DNA of 64,000 nt from RPRB01 sp035543115 (GTDB lineage Bacteria; Myxococcota; Myxococcia; Myxococcales; Myxococcaceae), in NCBI GenBank assembly GCA_035543115.1, contig DATKKF010000037.1, forward strand, positions 43,084 to 107,083, written 5' to 3'. How positions within the stretch are numbered: the first letter of the stretch is position 1; every line of letters starts with the position of its first letter. The notes beneath the pieces are model-generated. The model was not told the origin of the DNA and ran no database searches. It saw only the letters and a list, made by a program, of their open reading frames with translations. The position numbers were made by a program, and so were the translations under genes. Positions 18,910 through 27,439 of this stretch are shown in pieces.

Positions 18910-19281
18910 GTGCCCACGCTGGCTCCGGAGATGACGCGGGCCTGGGCGGCGGGGTTCTTCCTGATGTGGACGGCGTGCGCACCCGCCGGACACGGGAACC
19001 GCCCTCCGGCGCCGGAGCCGCCGCCCTCGCCGGGGATGATCTCCACCCTCGGCTTCGACCAGGCGGTCCGCATGGGCAGCGACTACGTGAAGCAGTCTTC
19101 CGGGGTGGGCGAGGCCGCGCTCCTCTCGAGTCAGGAGCTCCCCGCGGGGATGCTCCAGCTCACCTTCGACCTCGGCCCGGGCAGGTTTCCGGTGCGAGTG
19201 ACGGTGGACCGGGTGAACGGACGGGTGACGTCGATGGAGCCGGTGGAGCAGGTGCCGGGCGTCACTCAGCCCGCCAGGTAG
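18910..19281 (+). CDS. Probable exported protein, first of a tandem paralogue pair
   Basis: A 123-residue protein with an N-terminal hydrophobic stretch ending at a Cys (WAAGFFLMWTACAPAG), so a lipoprotein is possible although the lipobox is poor. It is followed by a Pro-rich linker (PPAPEPPPSPG) and a small domain with LGFDQAVRMGSDYV, LPAGMLQLTFDLGPG and EPVEQVPG. About two thirds of residues match the next gene in a hand alignment from the Pro-rich linker onward. The end of the domain (PVRVTVDRVNGRVTSMEP) has a PepSY-like rhythm, but this is weak. GTG 18910 has GGAG four bases upstream; ATG 18931 is an alternative with GGAG directly abutting. I do not recognise the family. Confidence 0.7.
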   Translation: MPTLAPEMTRAWAAGFFLMWTACAPAGHGNRPPAPEPPPSPGMISTLGFDQAVRMGSDYVKQSSGVGEAALLSSQELPAGMLQLTFDLGPGRFPVRVTVDRVNGRVTSMEPVEQVPGVTQPAR

Positions 19282-19355
19282 CGCCAGCATTCCGGAGGCC
19301 GCTTGCACCGTCCGGCGCGCTTGACGCTCTGCCGCGTGGAGACCAGGCTCGGCCC

Positions 19356-19721
19356 GTGAGCGTGCGCGTCCTCGCCGGGATCGTCCTCCTCGCCCTGGGC
19401 GCCGGATGCGCAGTATCGGGTCGAAGCGAGCGCCCCCCGGCGCCCGAGCCGGCGCCCTCCCCCGGCGCAATCGCCAACCTGGGCTTCGACGGGGCGGTGA
19501 AGGCCGGGAGCGACTACGTGGTGGCCAGCACCGGCGTGGACTACGCCATCCTCAACAAGACGCAGACCCTGCCCAGCGGCATGCTGATGCTCACCTTCGA
19601 CCTGGGCCCCGGCGTCCCGGAGCCGGTGCGGGTGACGGTGGATCCGAACCAGGGGAGGGTCATCTCCCTGGAGCCGGTGGAGCAGATCCCCGGAATCACC
19701 AGCCCGGCCAAGCCCCGGTAG
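19356..19721 (+). CDS. Probable lipoprotein, second of a tandem paralogue pair
   Basis: A 121-residue protein, paralogous to the gene 74 bp upstream. The signal segment VLAGIVLLALGAGCAVSG ends in a lipobox-like AGC, so it is more convincingly a lipoprotein than its neighbour. The shared core is PPAPEPAPSPG, LGFDGAVKAGSDYV, LPSGMLMLTFDLGPG, PVRVTVDPNQGRVISLEP and EQIPGITSPA. Differences lie mostly in the middle (the residues after SDYV) and the signal region. GTG 19356 is used; GTG 19362 is possible. It ends 65 bp before proS. The function is unknown; both copies may bind a periplasmic or outer-membrane partner. Confidence 0.72.
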   Translation: MSVRVLAGIVLLALGAGCAVSGRSERPPAPEPAPSPGAIANLGFDGAVKAGSDYVVASTGVDYAILNKTQTLPSGMLMLTFDLGPGVPEPVRVTVDPNQGRVISLEPVEQIPGITSPAKPR

Positions 19722-19786
19722 TTGCGCCGCCCCGTCCGCTCCGGTACGTGACCCCCCTTTCTGCCGGAAAGGGTGAACGGAACGTC

Positions 19787-21214
19787 ATGGCCGAGAAGCT
19801 GACCCCTCGGGAGAAGAACTTCTCCGAGTGGTACGTGGAGGTGGTCCTCAAGTCGAAGCTCGCGGATTACTCCGACGTCAAGGGCTGCATGGTCATCCGA
19901 CCCAACGGCTACGCGCTGTGGGAGAACATGCAGCGCGTGCTCGACGGGATGTTCAAGGCCACCGGGCACAGGAACGCCTACTTTCCGCTGCTCATCCCCG
20001 AGAGCTTCCTCCGCAAGGAGGCCGAGCACGTGGAGGGCTTCGCTCCTCAGCTGGCGGTGGTGACCCACGCCGGGGGCAAGAAGCTCGAGGAGGCACTCGT
20101 CATCCGGCCGACGTCGGAGACCATCATCAACTCGATGTTCGCCCGGTGGATCCAGAGCTACCGGGACCTCCCGATGCTCCTGAACCAGTGGGCGAACGTG
20201 ATCCGCTGGGAGATGCGGACCCGGCTCTTCCTCCGCACCACCGAGTTCCTCTGGCAGGAGGGGCACACCTGCCACGAGACCGAAGCGGAGGCGGAGGAGG
20301 AGACGCTGCGGATGCTCGAGGTCTACCGGACGTTCGCCGAGGAGTGGATGGCGATGCCGGTGATCTCCGGGCAGAAGTCAGAGAGCGAGAGGTTCGCCGG
20401 CGCCCTGCGGACCTACAGCATCGAGGCGATGATGCAGGACAAGAAAGCGCTCCAGGCGGGCACCAGCCACAACCTGGGGCAGAACTTCGCCAGGGCCTTC
20501 GGGACCCAGTTCCAGGGGCGTGACGGTCAGCAGCACTTGGTCTGGCAGACCTCGTGGGGCGTATCCACACGGCTCATCGGCGGCGTGGTGATGACCCACT
20601 CCGACGACGCGGGCCTGGTCATCCCGCCGAAGCTCGCCCCGACCCACGTGGTCATCGTGGTCATCGGCAAGGGCGAGGAGCGCAGCCCGGTGACCGCGAA
20701 GGCGCAGGCGGTGGCCGAGGACCTGCGCAGGGCGGGCCTGTCGGTCATCGTCGACGACGACGAGAGCAAGGGCCCCGGCTTCAAGTACTTCGAGTACGAG
20801 CTTGCCGGGGTGTGCCTGCGGATGGAGCTCGGCCCCAAGGACCTGGCCAAGAGCGCGTGCGTGCTGGTGCGGCGCGACGATCGGAGCAAGGAGGTCGTCC
20901 CGCTCGAGCAGGCGGTGGCGGTGGCGAAGGCGAAGCTGGACGCGATGCAGAAGGCGCTGTTCGAGAAGGCGCGGGCGTTCCGGGACGCCAACACCTTCCC
21001 CGTGGGCTCGCTCGAGGAGATGAAGAAGCGCGCGGACGATGGCTTCCTGGTGGCCCAGTGGTGCCTCGGGCCGGCCTGCGAGGCGCGAATCAAGGAGGAG
21101 ACGGGCGGCGTCACCTCGCGCAACCGCCCGTTCGACCTGAGGCAGGAGCCAGGAACCTGCGTGGTGTGCGGAACCGCGAGCCCGGGCGCCTGGGTGTGGT
21201 CGAAGGCGTACTGA
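19787..21214 (+). CDS. proS: Prolyl-tRNA synthetase, class 3 (archaeal/eukaryotic-like)
   Basis: A 475-residue class II aminoacyl-tRNA synthetase charging tRNA-Pro. It is the shorter ProS type without the bacterial editing insert. Motif 1 to 3 regions are seen in ALVIRPTSETIINSMFARWI, RWEMRTRLFLRTTEFLWQEG with HTCHETEAEA, and QTSWGVSTRLIGGVVMTHSD. The C-terminal zinc site typical of this type is present as CLGPAC followed about 30 residues later by CVVC. Start ATG 19787 (MAEKLTPREKNFSEWY) has a GGAAAGGGTGAACGG leader. Length and motifs are normal. This type is found in many myxobacteria and other bacteria, probably through old transfer. Confidence 0.97.
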   Translation: MAEKLTPREKNFSEWYVEVVLKSKLADYSDVKGCMVIRPNGYALWENMQRVLDGMFKATGHRNAYFPLLIPESFLRKEAEHVEGFAPQLAVVTHAGGKKLEEALVIRPTSETIINSMFARWIQSYRDLPMLLNQWANVIRWEMRTRLFLRTTEFLWQEGHTCHETEAEAEEETLRMLEVYRTFAEEWMAMPVISGQKSESERFAGALRTYSIEAMMQDKKALQAGTSHNLGQNFARAFGTQFQGRDGQQHLVWQTSWGVSTRLIGGVVMTHSDDAGLVIPPKLAPTHVVIVVIGKGEERSPVTAKAQAVAEDLRRAGLSVIVDDDESKGPGFKYFEYELAGVCLRMELGPKDLAKSACVLVRRDDRSKEVVPLEQAVAVAKAKLDAMQKALFEKARAFRDANTFPVGSLEEMKKRADDGFLVAQWCLGPACEARIKEETGGVTSRNRPFDLRQEPGTCVVCGTASPGAWVWSKAY

Positions 21215-21271
21215 CTCCTCGGGGCTGGCCATCCCCGCCCAGCGCTGAGCGCGGGAGTACACTCCGCCGGC

Positions 21272-21832
21272 GTGCGCCTGTTCCTCGCCGGCGTGGTCCC
21301 GGAGTCGGTCAAGGAGACCCTCCAGGCGCAGCTCGAGCCGGTTCGGGCGGCCACGCCGCAGGCGCGCTGGCTCCCGCCCGAGAGCCTGCACCTGACGCTG
21401 GTGTTCCTCGGCTCGGTGCCCGACCCGTCGGTTCCTGCCTTGCAGCAGGCGTTCGCCGGTGTCTGCGGCCGCCATCGCGCGATCTCCCTCACCCTCTCCG
21501 GCGTGGAGACGTTCGGACCGGCGCGGTCTCCGCGGGTGCTGGCGACCACGCTCGGCGGCGACCTGGTGGCGCTGCACGCGCTGATCATCGATGCGCGCCA
21601 GGCGGCGGAGCCGCTGGTGGAGCTCGAGCCGGAGCGGCCCTTCCACCCGCATCTGACCGTGGCGCGTGCCAGGTCGGCGCGCGGCGATCTGCTCCTCGGG
21701 CGGTGCCGGATGGCGCTCGGGCATGCACTGGACGGCGGGTTCGTGCTCCGGGACGTGGCCCTGGTGCGCAGCGACACTCTGGCGACCGGTGCGGTGCACA
21801 CCGAGTTCGAGCGCTGGACTCTCCCCGGCTGA
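21272..21832 (+). CDS. thpR: RNA 2',3'-cyclic phosphodiesterase
   Basis: A 186-residue member of the 2H phosphoesterase family (ThpR, formerly LigT), which opens 2',3'-cyclic phosphate ends of RNA. The two catalytic HxTx motifs are HLTL (within PPESLHLTLVFLG, near residue 43) and HLTV (within RPFHPHLTVARAR, near 128), at the family spacing. N-terminus MRLFLAGVVPESVKETL is typical. GTG 21272 is used. It lies 57 bp after proS on the same strand and may be co-transcribed. The physiological RNA is generally unknown in bacteria. Confidence 0.94.
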   Translation: MRLFLAGVVPESVKETLQAQLEPVRAATPQARWLPPESLHLTLVFLGSVPDPSVPALQQAFAGVCGRHRAISLTLSGVETFGPARSPRVLATTLGGDLVALHALIIDARQAAEPLVELEPERPFHPHLTVARARSARGDLLLGRCRMALGHALDGGFVLRDVALVRSDTLATGAVHTEFERWTLPG

Positions 21833-21918
21833 GATGCAGTTGGTTTCGCCGGGTGTGAACGACGGCGCGGAAGTGCCTGTCCTCCCTCGTGGATCCGCTC
21901 CACCCACGCCCGGGCGCC

Positions 21919-21946
21919 TTGACGCTCCTGATCGCCGCCTTATGTT
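21919..21946 (+). promoter_or_regulatory. Candidate promoter of the hsp20 gene
   Basis: TTGACG (21919-21924), a 16-base spacer and TATGTT (21941-21946) lie 34 bp before the hsp20 ATG, and the surrounding bases are unusually AT-rich for this window. This fits a sigma-70-type promoter. A heat-shock sigma factor is possible, but no clear CCCCAT-type box is seen and no CIRCE repeat is present. The ribosome site AGGAG at 21969-21973 follows, six bases before ATG. Confidence 0.5.
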
Positions 21947-21979
21947 CAAAATGCCTTTGGTAAGGAGCAGGAGCAAACC

Positions 21980-22420
21980 ATGAGCACCATTCAGCGTTGG
22001 AATCCGTCGCGAGACTTCGCGCGGCTGCAGGACGAGGTCAGCCGTCTCTTCGAGGGGAACCTGGGTCTCACCCGTAACACCGAGTCGTACGGCTGGACCC
22101 CGGCCGTCGACGTCTTCGAGGACAGCGAGGGCGTGACCTTCAAGTTCGACCTCCCCGAGATGGAGGGGAAGGACGTCGACGTTCGGCTCGAGGATGGCAC
22201 CCTCACCGTCCGCGGCGACCGCAAGCTCGAGCGCGAGGACAAGCGTGAGGGCTATCACCGGATCGAGCGTTCTTACGGGGTGTTCGCCCGGAGCTTCACC
22301 CTCCCCGCCACCCTTAACGCCGACAAGGCCACCGCCGAGTACAAGAACGGCGTGCTGCGCATCTTCGTCCCCAAGCGGGCCGAGGCGAAGCCGAAGAGCA
22401 TCAGCGTCAAGGTGAACTGA
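21980..22420 (+). CDS. Hsp20/alpha-crystallin small heat-shock protein
   Basis: A 146-residue ATP-independent holdase that binds unfolding proteins. After a short N-terminal arm (MSTIQRWNPSRDFARLQDEV) the alpha-crystallin domain begins near residue 40 (WTPAVDVFEDSEGVTFKFDL). It includes DVDVRLEDGTLTVRGDRK, SYGVFARSFTLP and the family ending YKNGVLRIFVPKR near 125. The C-terminal IxI-type anchor is present as KSISVKV. It has its own candidate promoter and good ribosome site, and is followed by two hairpins, so it is probably monocistronic and heat- or stress-induced. The dnaK/grpE and hrcA genes of the window are not linked to it. Confidence 0.97.
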   Translation: MSTIQRWNPSRDFARLQDEVSRLFEGNLGLTRNTESYGWTPAVDVFEDSEGVTFKFDLPEMEGKDVDVRLEDGTLTVRGDRKLEREDKREGYHRIERSYGVFARSFTLPATLNADKATAEYKNGVLRIFVPKRAEAKPKSISVKVN

Positions 22421-22437
22421 GTCTGCGTTCACCGCGT

Positions 22438-22462
22438 GCGCCGGCATTCCCCCCGCCGGCGC
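22438..22462. terminator. Hairpin between convergent hsp20 and livF, first of two
   Basis: Perfect 8-bp inverted repeat GCGCCGGC / GCCGGCGC around the 9-base loop ATTCCCCCC, 17 bp after the hsp20 stop. No U tract follows, as usual in GC-rich genomes, so termination strength is uncertain. Confidence 0.55.
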
Positions 22463-22465
22463 GCG

Positions 22466-22501
22466 GCGCCCACCCTGCCCTGTTGGGCGCGGGGTGGGCG
22501 C
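22466..22501. terminator. Hairpin between convergent hsp20 and livF, second of two
   Basis: Perfect 10-bp inverted repeat GCGCCCACCC (22466-22475) / GGGTGGGCGC (22492-22501). An inner TGGGCGC (22484-22490) can pair with the same left arm, so two exclusive stems are possible. It lies between convergent genes and could act for both strands. Confidence 0.55.
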
Positions 22502-22555
22502 AGTCGTTTCGAGGGTCGGGAGCGCGGTCAGGCTCGAGTTCGACCGGCCTCGTGA

Positions 22556-23305
22556 TCACTCTCCGAGGTAGGCCCGGCGGATCTCCGGCGCGGCGAGCAA
22601 CGCCTTGCCCTGGCCCTGCATCACCACCTCGCCGGTCTCCAGCACGTAGCCGAAGTGCGCGAGGTTCAATGCCAGATGCGCGTTCTGCTCGACCAGGAGG
22701 ATGCTGACATCCCGGGCGTTCACCTCGCGGAGGATGCGGAAGATGGTCTCCACCACCTGCGGCGCGAGCCCGAGCGAGGGCTCGTCGAGCAGCAGCAGCT
22801 TCGGCCGGCTCATCAGCGCCCGGCTGATGGAGAGCATCTGTTGCTCCCCCCCTGACAGCGTGCCTGCCTGCTGCTTCCTCCGCTCGCGCAGGATGGGGAA
22901 GAGGCCGAAGACGTACTCGAGGTCCTGCTCGATCTCCGCGGCGTCGCGGCGGAGGTACGCGCCAAGCTCGAGGTTCTCCAGCACCGTGAGGTTGAGGAAG
23001 ATGCCTCGTCCCTCCGGCGCATGGGCCATCCCCTTCGGCACCAGGAGATTGGACTTGAGTCCCTGGATCTCCTGCCCGCCGAGCCGGATGCGTCCCGACC
23101 TGGGCTTGAGCATCCCCGAGATGGCGCGCAGGGTGCTCGTCTTCCCCGCCCCGTTGGCCCCGATGAGCGCCACCACCTCCCCCTGCCCCACCCCGAGTGA
23201 CACCCCGCGCAGCGCGGTGATGGCTCCATAGGACAGGTGCAGGTCCTGCACCTCGAGGAGCTGCGGCCGGGACTCGCGCGTCCCGAGCGTCGCCGGCGCG
23301 CTCAT
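22556..23305 (-). CDS. livF: Branched-chain amino acid ABC transporter ATPase LivF
   Basis: A 249-residue ABC ATPase, one of two energising high-affinity uptake of branched-chain or similar amino acids. Walker A is IGANGAGKTSTLRAI near 47, the signature is LSGGEQQMLSISRAL near 146, Walker B LLLLDEPSLGLAP follows, and the switch His region is VSILLVEQN. It resembles LivF rather than LivG in its short length and PEGRGIFLNLTVLENLELGA. Its ATG overlaps the livG stop (ATGA). It is the last gene of the livK-H-M-G-F run and faces two hairpins shared with hsp20. Confidence 0.96.
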   Translation of the reverse strand: MSAPATLGTRESRPQLLEVQDLHLSYGAITALRGVSLGVGQGEVVALIGANGAGKTSTLRAISGMLKPRSGRIRLGGQEIQGLKSNLLVPKGMAHAPEGRGIFLNLTVLENLELGAYLRRDAAEIEQDLEYVFGLFPILRERRKQQAGTLSGGEQQMLSISRALMSRPKLLLLDEPSLGLAPQVVETIFRILREVNARDVSILLVEQNAHLALNLAHFGYVLETGEVVMQGQGKALLAAPEIRRAYLGE

Positions 23306-24228
23306 GTGACCGGGGTCTCCGAGGTCGGAGCGTGCGGCGGCACCGGCAACCCATGCGACGCGAGGTAGCTGTCGCCGAGGTACGCCTCGATGACCTTCGG
23401 GGCCTGGCGGACCCGCTCCGGCGCGCCGCGGGCGATGGTGACACCGTGATCGAGCACGGTGATCTCCTCGCAGATGCCCATCACCAGCTTCATGTCGTGC
23501 TCGATGACCAGGAGGCCGAGCGAGAACTGGTCCCGGAGCTGGCGGATGAGGACCATGAGGTCCCCCTTCTCGCGGGTGTTCATCCCCGCCGCGGGCTCGT
23601 CCAGCAGCAGCACCTTGGGCCGAGTGCCGAGCGCGCGGGCAATCTCCAGCCGCCGCTGCTCCCCGTAAGGGAGGTTCCGGGCCCTCTCGTCGCGGCGGTG
23701 TGACAGCCCCATGACCTCGAGGAGCTCCTCGGCGCGCCGGGTGAGCTCCGCCTCCTCCTTCTGGAAGCCCGGGGTGAGGAGCAGCGCGCGCCACCAATCC
23801 ACGTAGTTGTTGAGCGCATCCATCGCCTCCGCCACCGGGCTCTTGCCCGAGGAGCGCCGGCGCAGCTCGTCGATGCGCGCGCGGGTGAAAACCGGGCGCT
23901 CGTCCGAGAGACAGGCCACGCGCACGTTGTCCAGCGCGGTGAGCGCCCGGAACAGACGGATGTTCTGGAACGTCCGGGCCACCCCCAGGTGGTTGATCTG
24001 GTGGGGCTGGCGTCCGTTCACCCGCTCGCCGCAGACGCGGATCTCCCCATGGGTGGGCACGTAGACGCCGGTGAGAAGGTTGAACGCCGTCGTCTTCCCC
24101 GCTCCGTTCGGGCCGATGAGCCCCTTCAGATCGCCGCGGCGAATCTCGAGGTCGAACCCGTGCAGGGCGCGGAGGCCGCCGAACTCGATCCCGGCCCTGA
24201 CCGTCTGGAGCAGGACCTCGCCGCTCAC
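23302..24228 (-). CDS. livG: Branched-chain amino acid ABC transporter ATPase LivG
   Basis: A 308-residue ABC ATPase partner of LivF. Walker A is IGPNGAGKTTAFNLLTG near 38, then HLGVARTFQNIRLFRALTAL, signature NLPYGEQRRLEIARAL, Walker B VLLLDEPAAGMN and VIEHDMKLVMGICEEI. It is longer than the usual 255 because of an insert at about residues 115-165 (DERPVFTRARIDELRRRSSG and the following WWRALLLTPGFQKEEAEL), as in many LivG proteins, plus a C-terminal tail. The start is GTG 24228, overlapping the livM stop (GTGA), although the frame is open much further upstream inside livM. Confidence 0.95.
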   Translation of the reverse strand: MSGEVLLQTVRAGIEFGGLRALHGFDLEIRRGDLKGLIGPNGAGKTTAFNLLTGVYVPTHGEIRVCGERVNGRQPHQINHLGVARTFQNIRLFRALTALDNVRVACLSDERPVFTRARIDELRRRSSGKSPVAEAMDALNNYVDWWRALLLTPGFQKEEAELTRRAEELLEVMGLSHRRDERARNLPYGEQRRLEIARALGTRPKVLLLDEPAAGMNTREKGDLMVLIRQLRDQFSLGLLVIEHDMKLVMGICEEITVLDHGVTIARGAPERVRQAPKVIEAYLGDSYLASHGLPVPPHAPTSETPVT

Positions 24229-25256
24229 CTGAGGCCCCTCCGCGTGCCGGGCAGCCACCGGGGGAGCAGGTCCCAGATCTCCCGGGTGCCGAACAGGCCC
24301 TGCGGCCGGACCAGCATCAGGATGACCAGGAGGATGCCGTACACCGGCATGCGGATCTGGTCCACCTTCTGGGCGAGCGAGGCGCCGGTGTCGAGCCCGC
24401 CCACCTGGAGGAACAGCGTCCGGAGCGCCTCGGGAAGGAGCGTCAGGAACACCGCGGCGACGATGGCCCCGGTGGTGCTCCCCAGCCCGCCGGCGACCAC
24501 CATCACCACCACCTCGATGCTCTTCACGAAGGTGAACGAGCCCGGGTTGATGATCGGCACGAAGTGCGCGAAGAGCCCCCCCGCCACCCCGGCGAAGAAC
24601 GAGGAGATGACGAACGCCCGGACCTTGTACCCGGTGGTGTTCACCCCCATCGCCTCCGCTGCCACCTCGTCCTCCCGGATGGCCCAGAGGCTCCGGCCGT
24701 GCGTGCTCCCGACGATGCGGCGGGCGACGAGGGTCACCAGGAACACGCAGAACCAGACCGCGAACAGGCTCGAGGTCTGCGGGACGCCGGACAGCCCGAG
24801 CGCGCGCCCGAACAGGTCCAGGTTCTGCACGATGACTCGGATGATCTCCCCGAACCCGAGCGTGACGATGGCCAGGTAGTCGCCGCGAAGCCGCAGCGAG
24901 GGCAGACCGACCACGAAGCCGCACACCGCCGCGGCGATTCCTCCGGCGAGCAGGGTGCCCACGAACTGCACCTGGTCCGAGACCACGCCGGGCAGCCCGG
25001 AGATGGCCAGGTCCTTGATGAGCAGGCTGAGCTTCCCGGCGGTGTACGCCCCCACCGCCATGAAGCCGGCATGACCGATGGAGAACTGGCCGGTCATCCC
25101 GTTCACGATGTTCAGCGACACCGCGAGGACGACGTTCACCCCGACGATGGAGGCCAGGTACACGAAGAACGGCGAGCTGCCGACCAGGACCTGCAGCACC
25201 GCCAGCACCGCGATGGCGATCAGGACCGGCACGAGCCCGCGGAGCGCAGCGGGCAT
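24225..25256 (-). CDS. livM: Branched-chain amino acid ABC transporter permease LivM
   Basis: A 343-residue integral membrane permease of the LivM type with about eight to ten hydrophobic segments. Family motifs include VVLAVSLNIVNGMTGQFSIG, HAGFMAVGAYTAG, LRLRGDYLAIVTLGFGEIIR and GRSLWAIREDEVAAEAMGV, the last being the coupling loop that contacts the ATPases. The C-terminus MPVYGILLVILMLVRPQGLF is typical. ATG 25256 lies two bases after the livH stop. It forms the membrane channel together with LivH. Confidence 0.96.
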   Translation of the reverse strand: MPAALRGLVPVLIAIAVLAVLQVLVGSSPFFVYLASIVGVNVVLAVSLNIVNGMTGQFSIGHAGFMAVGAYTAGKLSLLIKDLAISGLPGVVSDQVQFVGTLLAGGIAAAVCGFVVGLPSLRLRGDYLAIVTLGFGEIIRVIVQNLDLFGRALGLSGVPQTSSLFAVWFCVFLVTLVARRIVGSTHGRSLWAIREDEVAAEAMGVNTTGYKVRAFVISSFFAGVAGGLFAHFVPIINPGSFTFVKSIEVVVMVVAGGLGSTTGAIVAAVFLTLLPEALRTLFLQVGGLDTGASLAQKVDQIRMPVYGILLVILMLVRPQGLFGTREIWDLLPRWLPGTRRGLR

Positions 25257-25258
25257 CG

Positions 25259-26182
25259 CTACACCTTCTCCGCGGCCACGCGGCCGAAGAGACCTCCCGG
25301 CCGGACGAGGAGGACGAGGATCAGGAACCCGAACGCCACCGCATCCCGCCAGCTGCTCGACGAGTATCCGACGACGAACTCCTCCACCAGACCCAGGAGG
25401 AGCCCACCCACCACCGCGCCCGGGACGTTGCCGATCCCTCCGATGACCGCGGCGACGAAGGCCTTGAGGCCCACGTACAGCCCCATCAGCGGCTGGATGG
25501 CGGTGTCCTTGATGGCGTAGAGGATGCCGGCCCCGGCGGCCAGCGCGCTCCCGAGCATGAAGGTCAGGGCGATGATCCGGTCCACCGGGATGCCCATCAG
25601 CGCCGCGGTCCGATGGTCGAAGGACACCGCACGCATCGCCCGGCCGAACCTGGTCCGGTACACCAGCCCCTGGAGCATGAGCATCAGAGCGATGGCGATC
25701 GCCAGGCTGATGACCTGCCAGTTCCAGATGACCACCGCCCGGTCACCGATGACCAGCCACTCGGCGGGGATGATGATCTCCGGGAAGGCGCGGGGGGCGG
25801 CGCCGGGCAGCGGCCCGAAGTCCAGCTGGAACCCGTAGGAGAGGGTGAAGGAGATGCCGATCGCGGTGATCAGGGCGGTGAGCCGCGGCTTGTCCCGCAG
25901 TGGCCGGTACGCGAACCGCTCGATCAGGAAGCCGAGCACCGCGCAGCCCAGCATCGCCGCGAGGAAGACGAGCAGCACGCCCCAGAGCGTGGATTGACGC
26001 TCGGGCCCGAGGCGCTGGGCCACGCCGTAGCCCAGGAAGGTGCCCACCATCATCACGTCGCCGTGGGCGAAGTTGATGAGCTTCAGCACCCCGTACACCA
26101 TCGTGTACCCCAGGGCCACCAGGGCGTAGATCGTGCCCGCGGCGACTCCGTTGATGAGGTGCTGCGCGAAGTCGGAGATCAA
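25259..26182 (-). CDS. livH: Branched-chain amino acid ABC transporter permease LivH
   Basis: A 307-residue permease, partner of LivM. The N-terminal hallmark is LINGVAAGTIYALVALGYTM followed by VYGVLKLINFAHGDVMMVG; the coupling motif is RFGRAMRAVSFDHRTAALMG and the end is LVLLVRPGGLFG. About eight membrane helices are visible. The start ATG 26182 overlaps the stop of the binding-protein gene (ATGA). The gene order K-H-M-G-F is the classical one. Confidence 0.96.
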   Translation of the reverse strand: MISDFAQHLINGVAAGTIYALVALGYTMVYGVLKLINFAHGDVMMVGTFLGYGVAQRLGPERQSTLWGVLLVFLAAMLGCAVLGFLIERFAYRPLRDKPRLTALITAIGISFTLSYGFQLDFGPLPGAAPRAFPEIIIPAEWLVIGDRAVVIWNWQVISLAIAIALMLMLQGLVYRTRFGRAMRAVSFDHRTAALMGIPVDRIIALTFMLGSALAAGAGILYAIKDTAIQPLMGLYVGLKAFVAAVIGGIGNVPGAVVGGLLLGLVEEFVVGYSSSSWRDAVAFGFLILVLLVRPGGLFGRVAAEKV

Positions 26183-27378
26183 GGAGCGATGGTCGCCACG
26201 TATCTGGTCTTGCCCTTGCCGACCTCGAGGACGACGGCGGGCTTGGTGGCGTTGCGCTTCTCGTCCAGGGTGATGGTCCCGGTGACGCCAGGGAAGTTCC
26301 TCGTCGCGGCGATCGCGTTGCGGATCGCCCCCCGGTCGAGGCTCGGGGCGCGGTTCATCGCGTCGGCCGCGACCTTCGCTGCATCGTAGCCCAGCGCGGC
26401 GAGCGCGTCGGGCACCGAGCCGAAGGCCGCCTTGTAGTCGGCGATGAACTTCTGGATCCGGGGGTTAGGGTCGTCGGGGCTGTAGTGGTTGCTGAAGTAG
26501 TTGCCCTCCACGGCCGAGCCGCCGAGCTCGAAGAGCTTCGCGCTGTCCCAGCCGTCGCCCCCCATCAGCTTGGCGTTGACCCCGAGCTCGCGGGCCTGCC
26601 GGGCGATGACCCCGATGTCGGTGTAGTAGCCCGGGATGTAGATGCCCTCCGGCTGGAGCCGCTTGATCGCGGTGAGCTGGCTGCGGAAATCGGTGCTGCC
26701 CTTGGCGTAGGTCTCCTCGCCCACCACCTTCCCGCCCATCTCGGTGAACTTGCGCTTGAAGACGTCCGCCAGGCCCTGGCTGTAGTCGGAGGCCAGATCC
26801 TTCAGCACGGCCACCCTGTTGAACTTGAGATTCTCGTGGGCGAACTTGGCCATCACGTAGCCCTGGAACGGGTCGATGAAGCAGACCCGGAAGATGTAGT
26901 CGCCGATCTCCGTCACCTTGGGGTTGGTGGAGGCGTTGGAGATCATCGGGACCTTGGCCGGCTGCGCCTTGTTGGCCATGGCGATGGAGTTGGTGCTCGC
27001 CACCTCGCCGAGGATGAGCAGCACCTGGTCCTGGTTGATGAGCCGGGTGGCCGCGTTGGCCGCCTCCTCCGGCTTGCTCTGGTCGTCGTAGACCCGGACG
27101 TCGACCTTCTTGCCCTTCACCCCGCCGGCGGCGTTGATCTCCCGCAGCGCCAGCTCGATCCCGTTCCGGGTGGAGATGCCGAAGGTGGCCTCCGAGCCGG
27201 TCAGCGAGCCCACCTCGCCGATCAGGATGGTATCCCCGGCGATTCCGGGCGTTCCCCCGGAGGACGGGGCGGCCGCGGGGCCACCCCCGGGCGCCGGAGG
27301 AGGAGCGGAGGTCTTCTTCTCGCAGCCGACAAGGGCGAGGGCACAGCTCGTCAGCACTGCGGCCAGGGCAAAGCGCAT
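26179..27378 (-). CDS. livK: Branched-chain amino acid ABC transporter binding lipoprotein
   Basis: A 399-residue periplasmic binding protein. ATG 27378 with GAGGT upstream gives a lipoprotein signal (MRFALAAVLTSCALALVGCE) with a good lipobox LVGC, then a Pro/Ala/Gly linker. The mature domain starts at DTILIGEVGSLTGSEATFGI and has the family features LALREINAAGGVKGKK, DDQSKPEEAANAATRLI, MISNASTNPKVTEIGDYIFR and GYDAAKVAADAM. Lipid anchoring is unusual compared with E. coli LivK but common elsewhere. The true ligand may be a branched-chain amino acid, another amino acid, an amide or urea. Confidence 0.93.
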   Translation of the reverse strand: MRFALAAVLTSCALALVGCEKKTSAPPPAPGGGPAAAPSSGGTPGIAGDTILIGEVGSLTGSEATFGISTRNGIELALREINAAGGVKGKKVDVRVYDDQSKPEEAANAATRLINQDQVLLILGEVASTNSIAMANKAQPAKVPMISNASTNPKVTEIGDYIFRVCFIDPFQGYVMAKFAHENLKFNRVAVLKDLASDYSQGLADVFKRKFTEMGGKVVGEETYAKGSTDFRSQLTAIKRLQPEGIYIPGYYTDIGVIARQARELGVNAKLMGGDGWDSAKLFELGGSAVEGNYFSNHYSPDDPNPRIQKFIADYKAAFGSVPDALAALGYDAAKVAADAMNRAPSLDRGAIRNAIAATRNFPGVTGTITLDEKRNATKPAVVLEVGKGKTRYVATIAP

Positions 27379-27439
27379 GGGGACCTCGTGACGTCCAGAA
27401 GGCAAGCCGCGGTCTTGTAGGTGGACTGTCCGAGGACGG

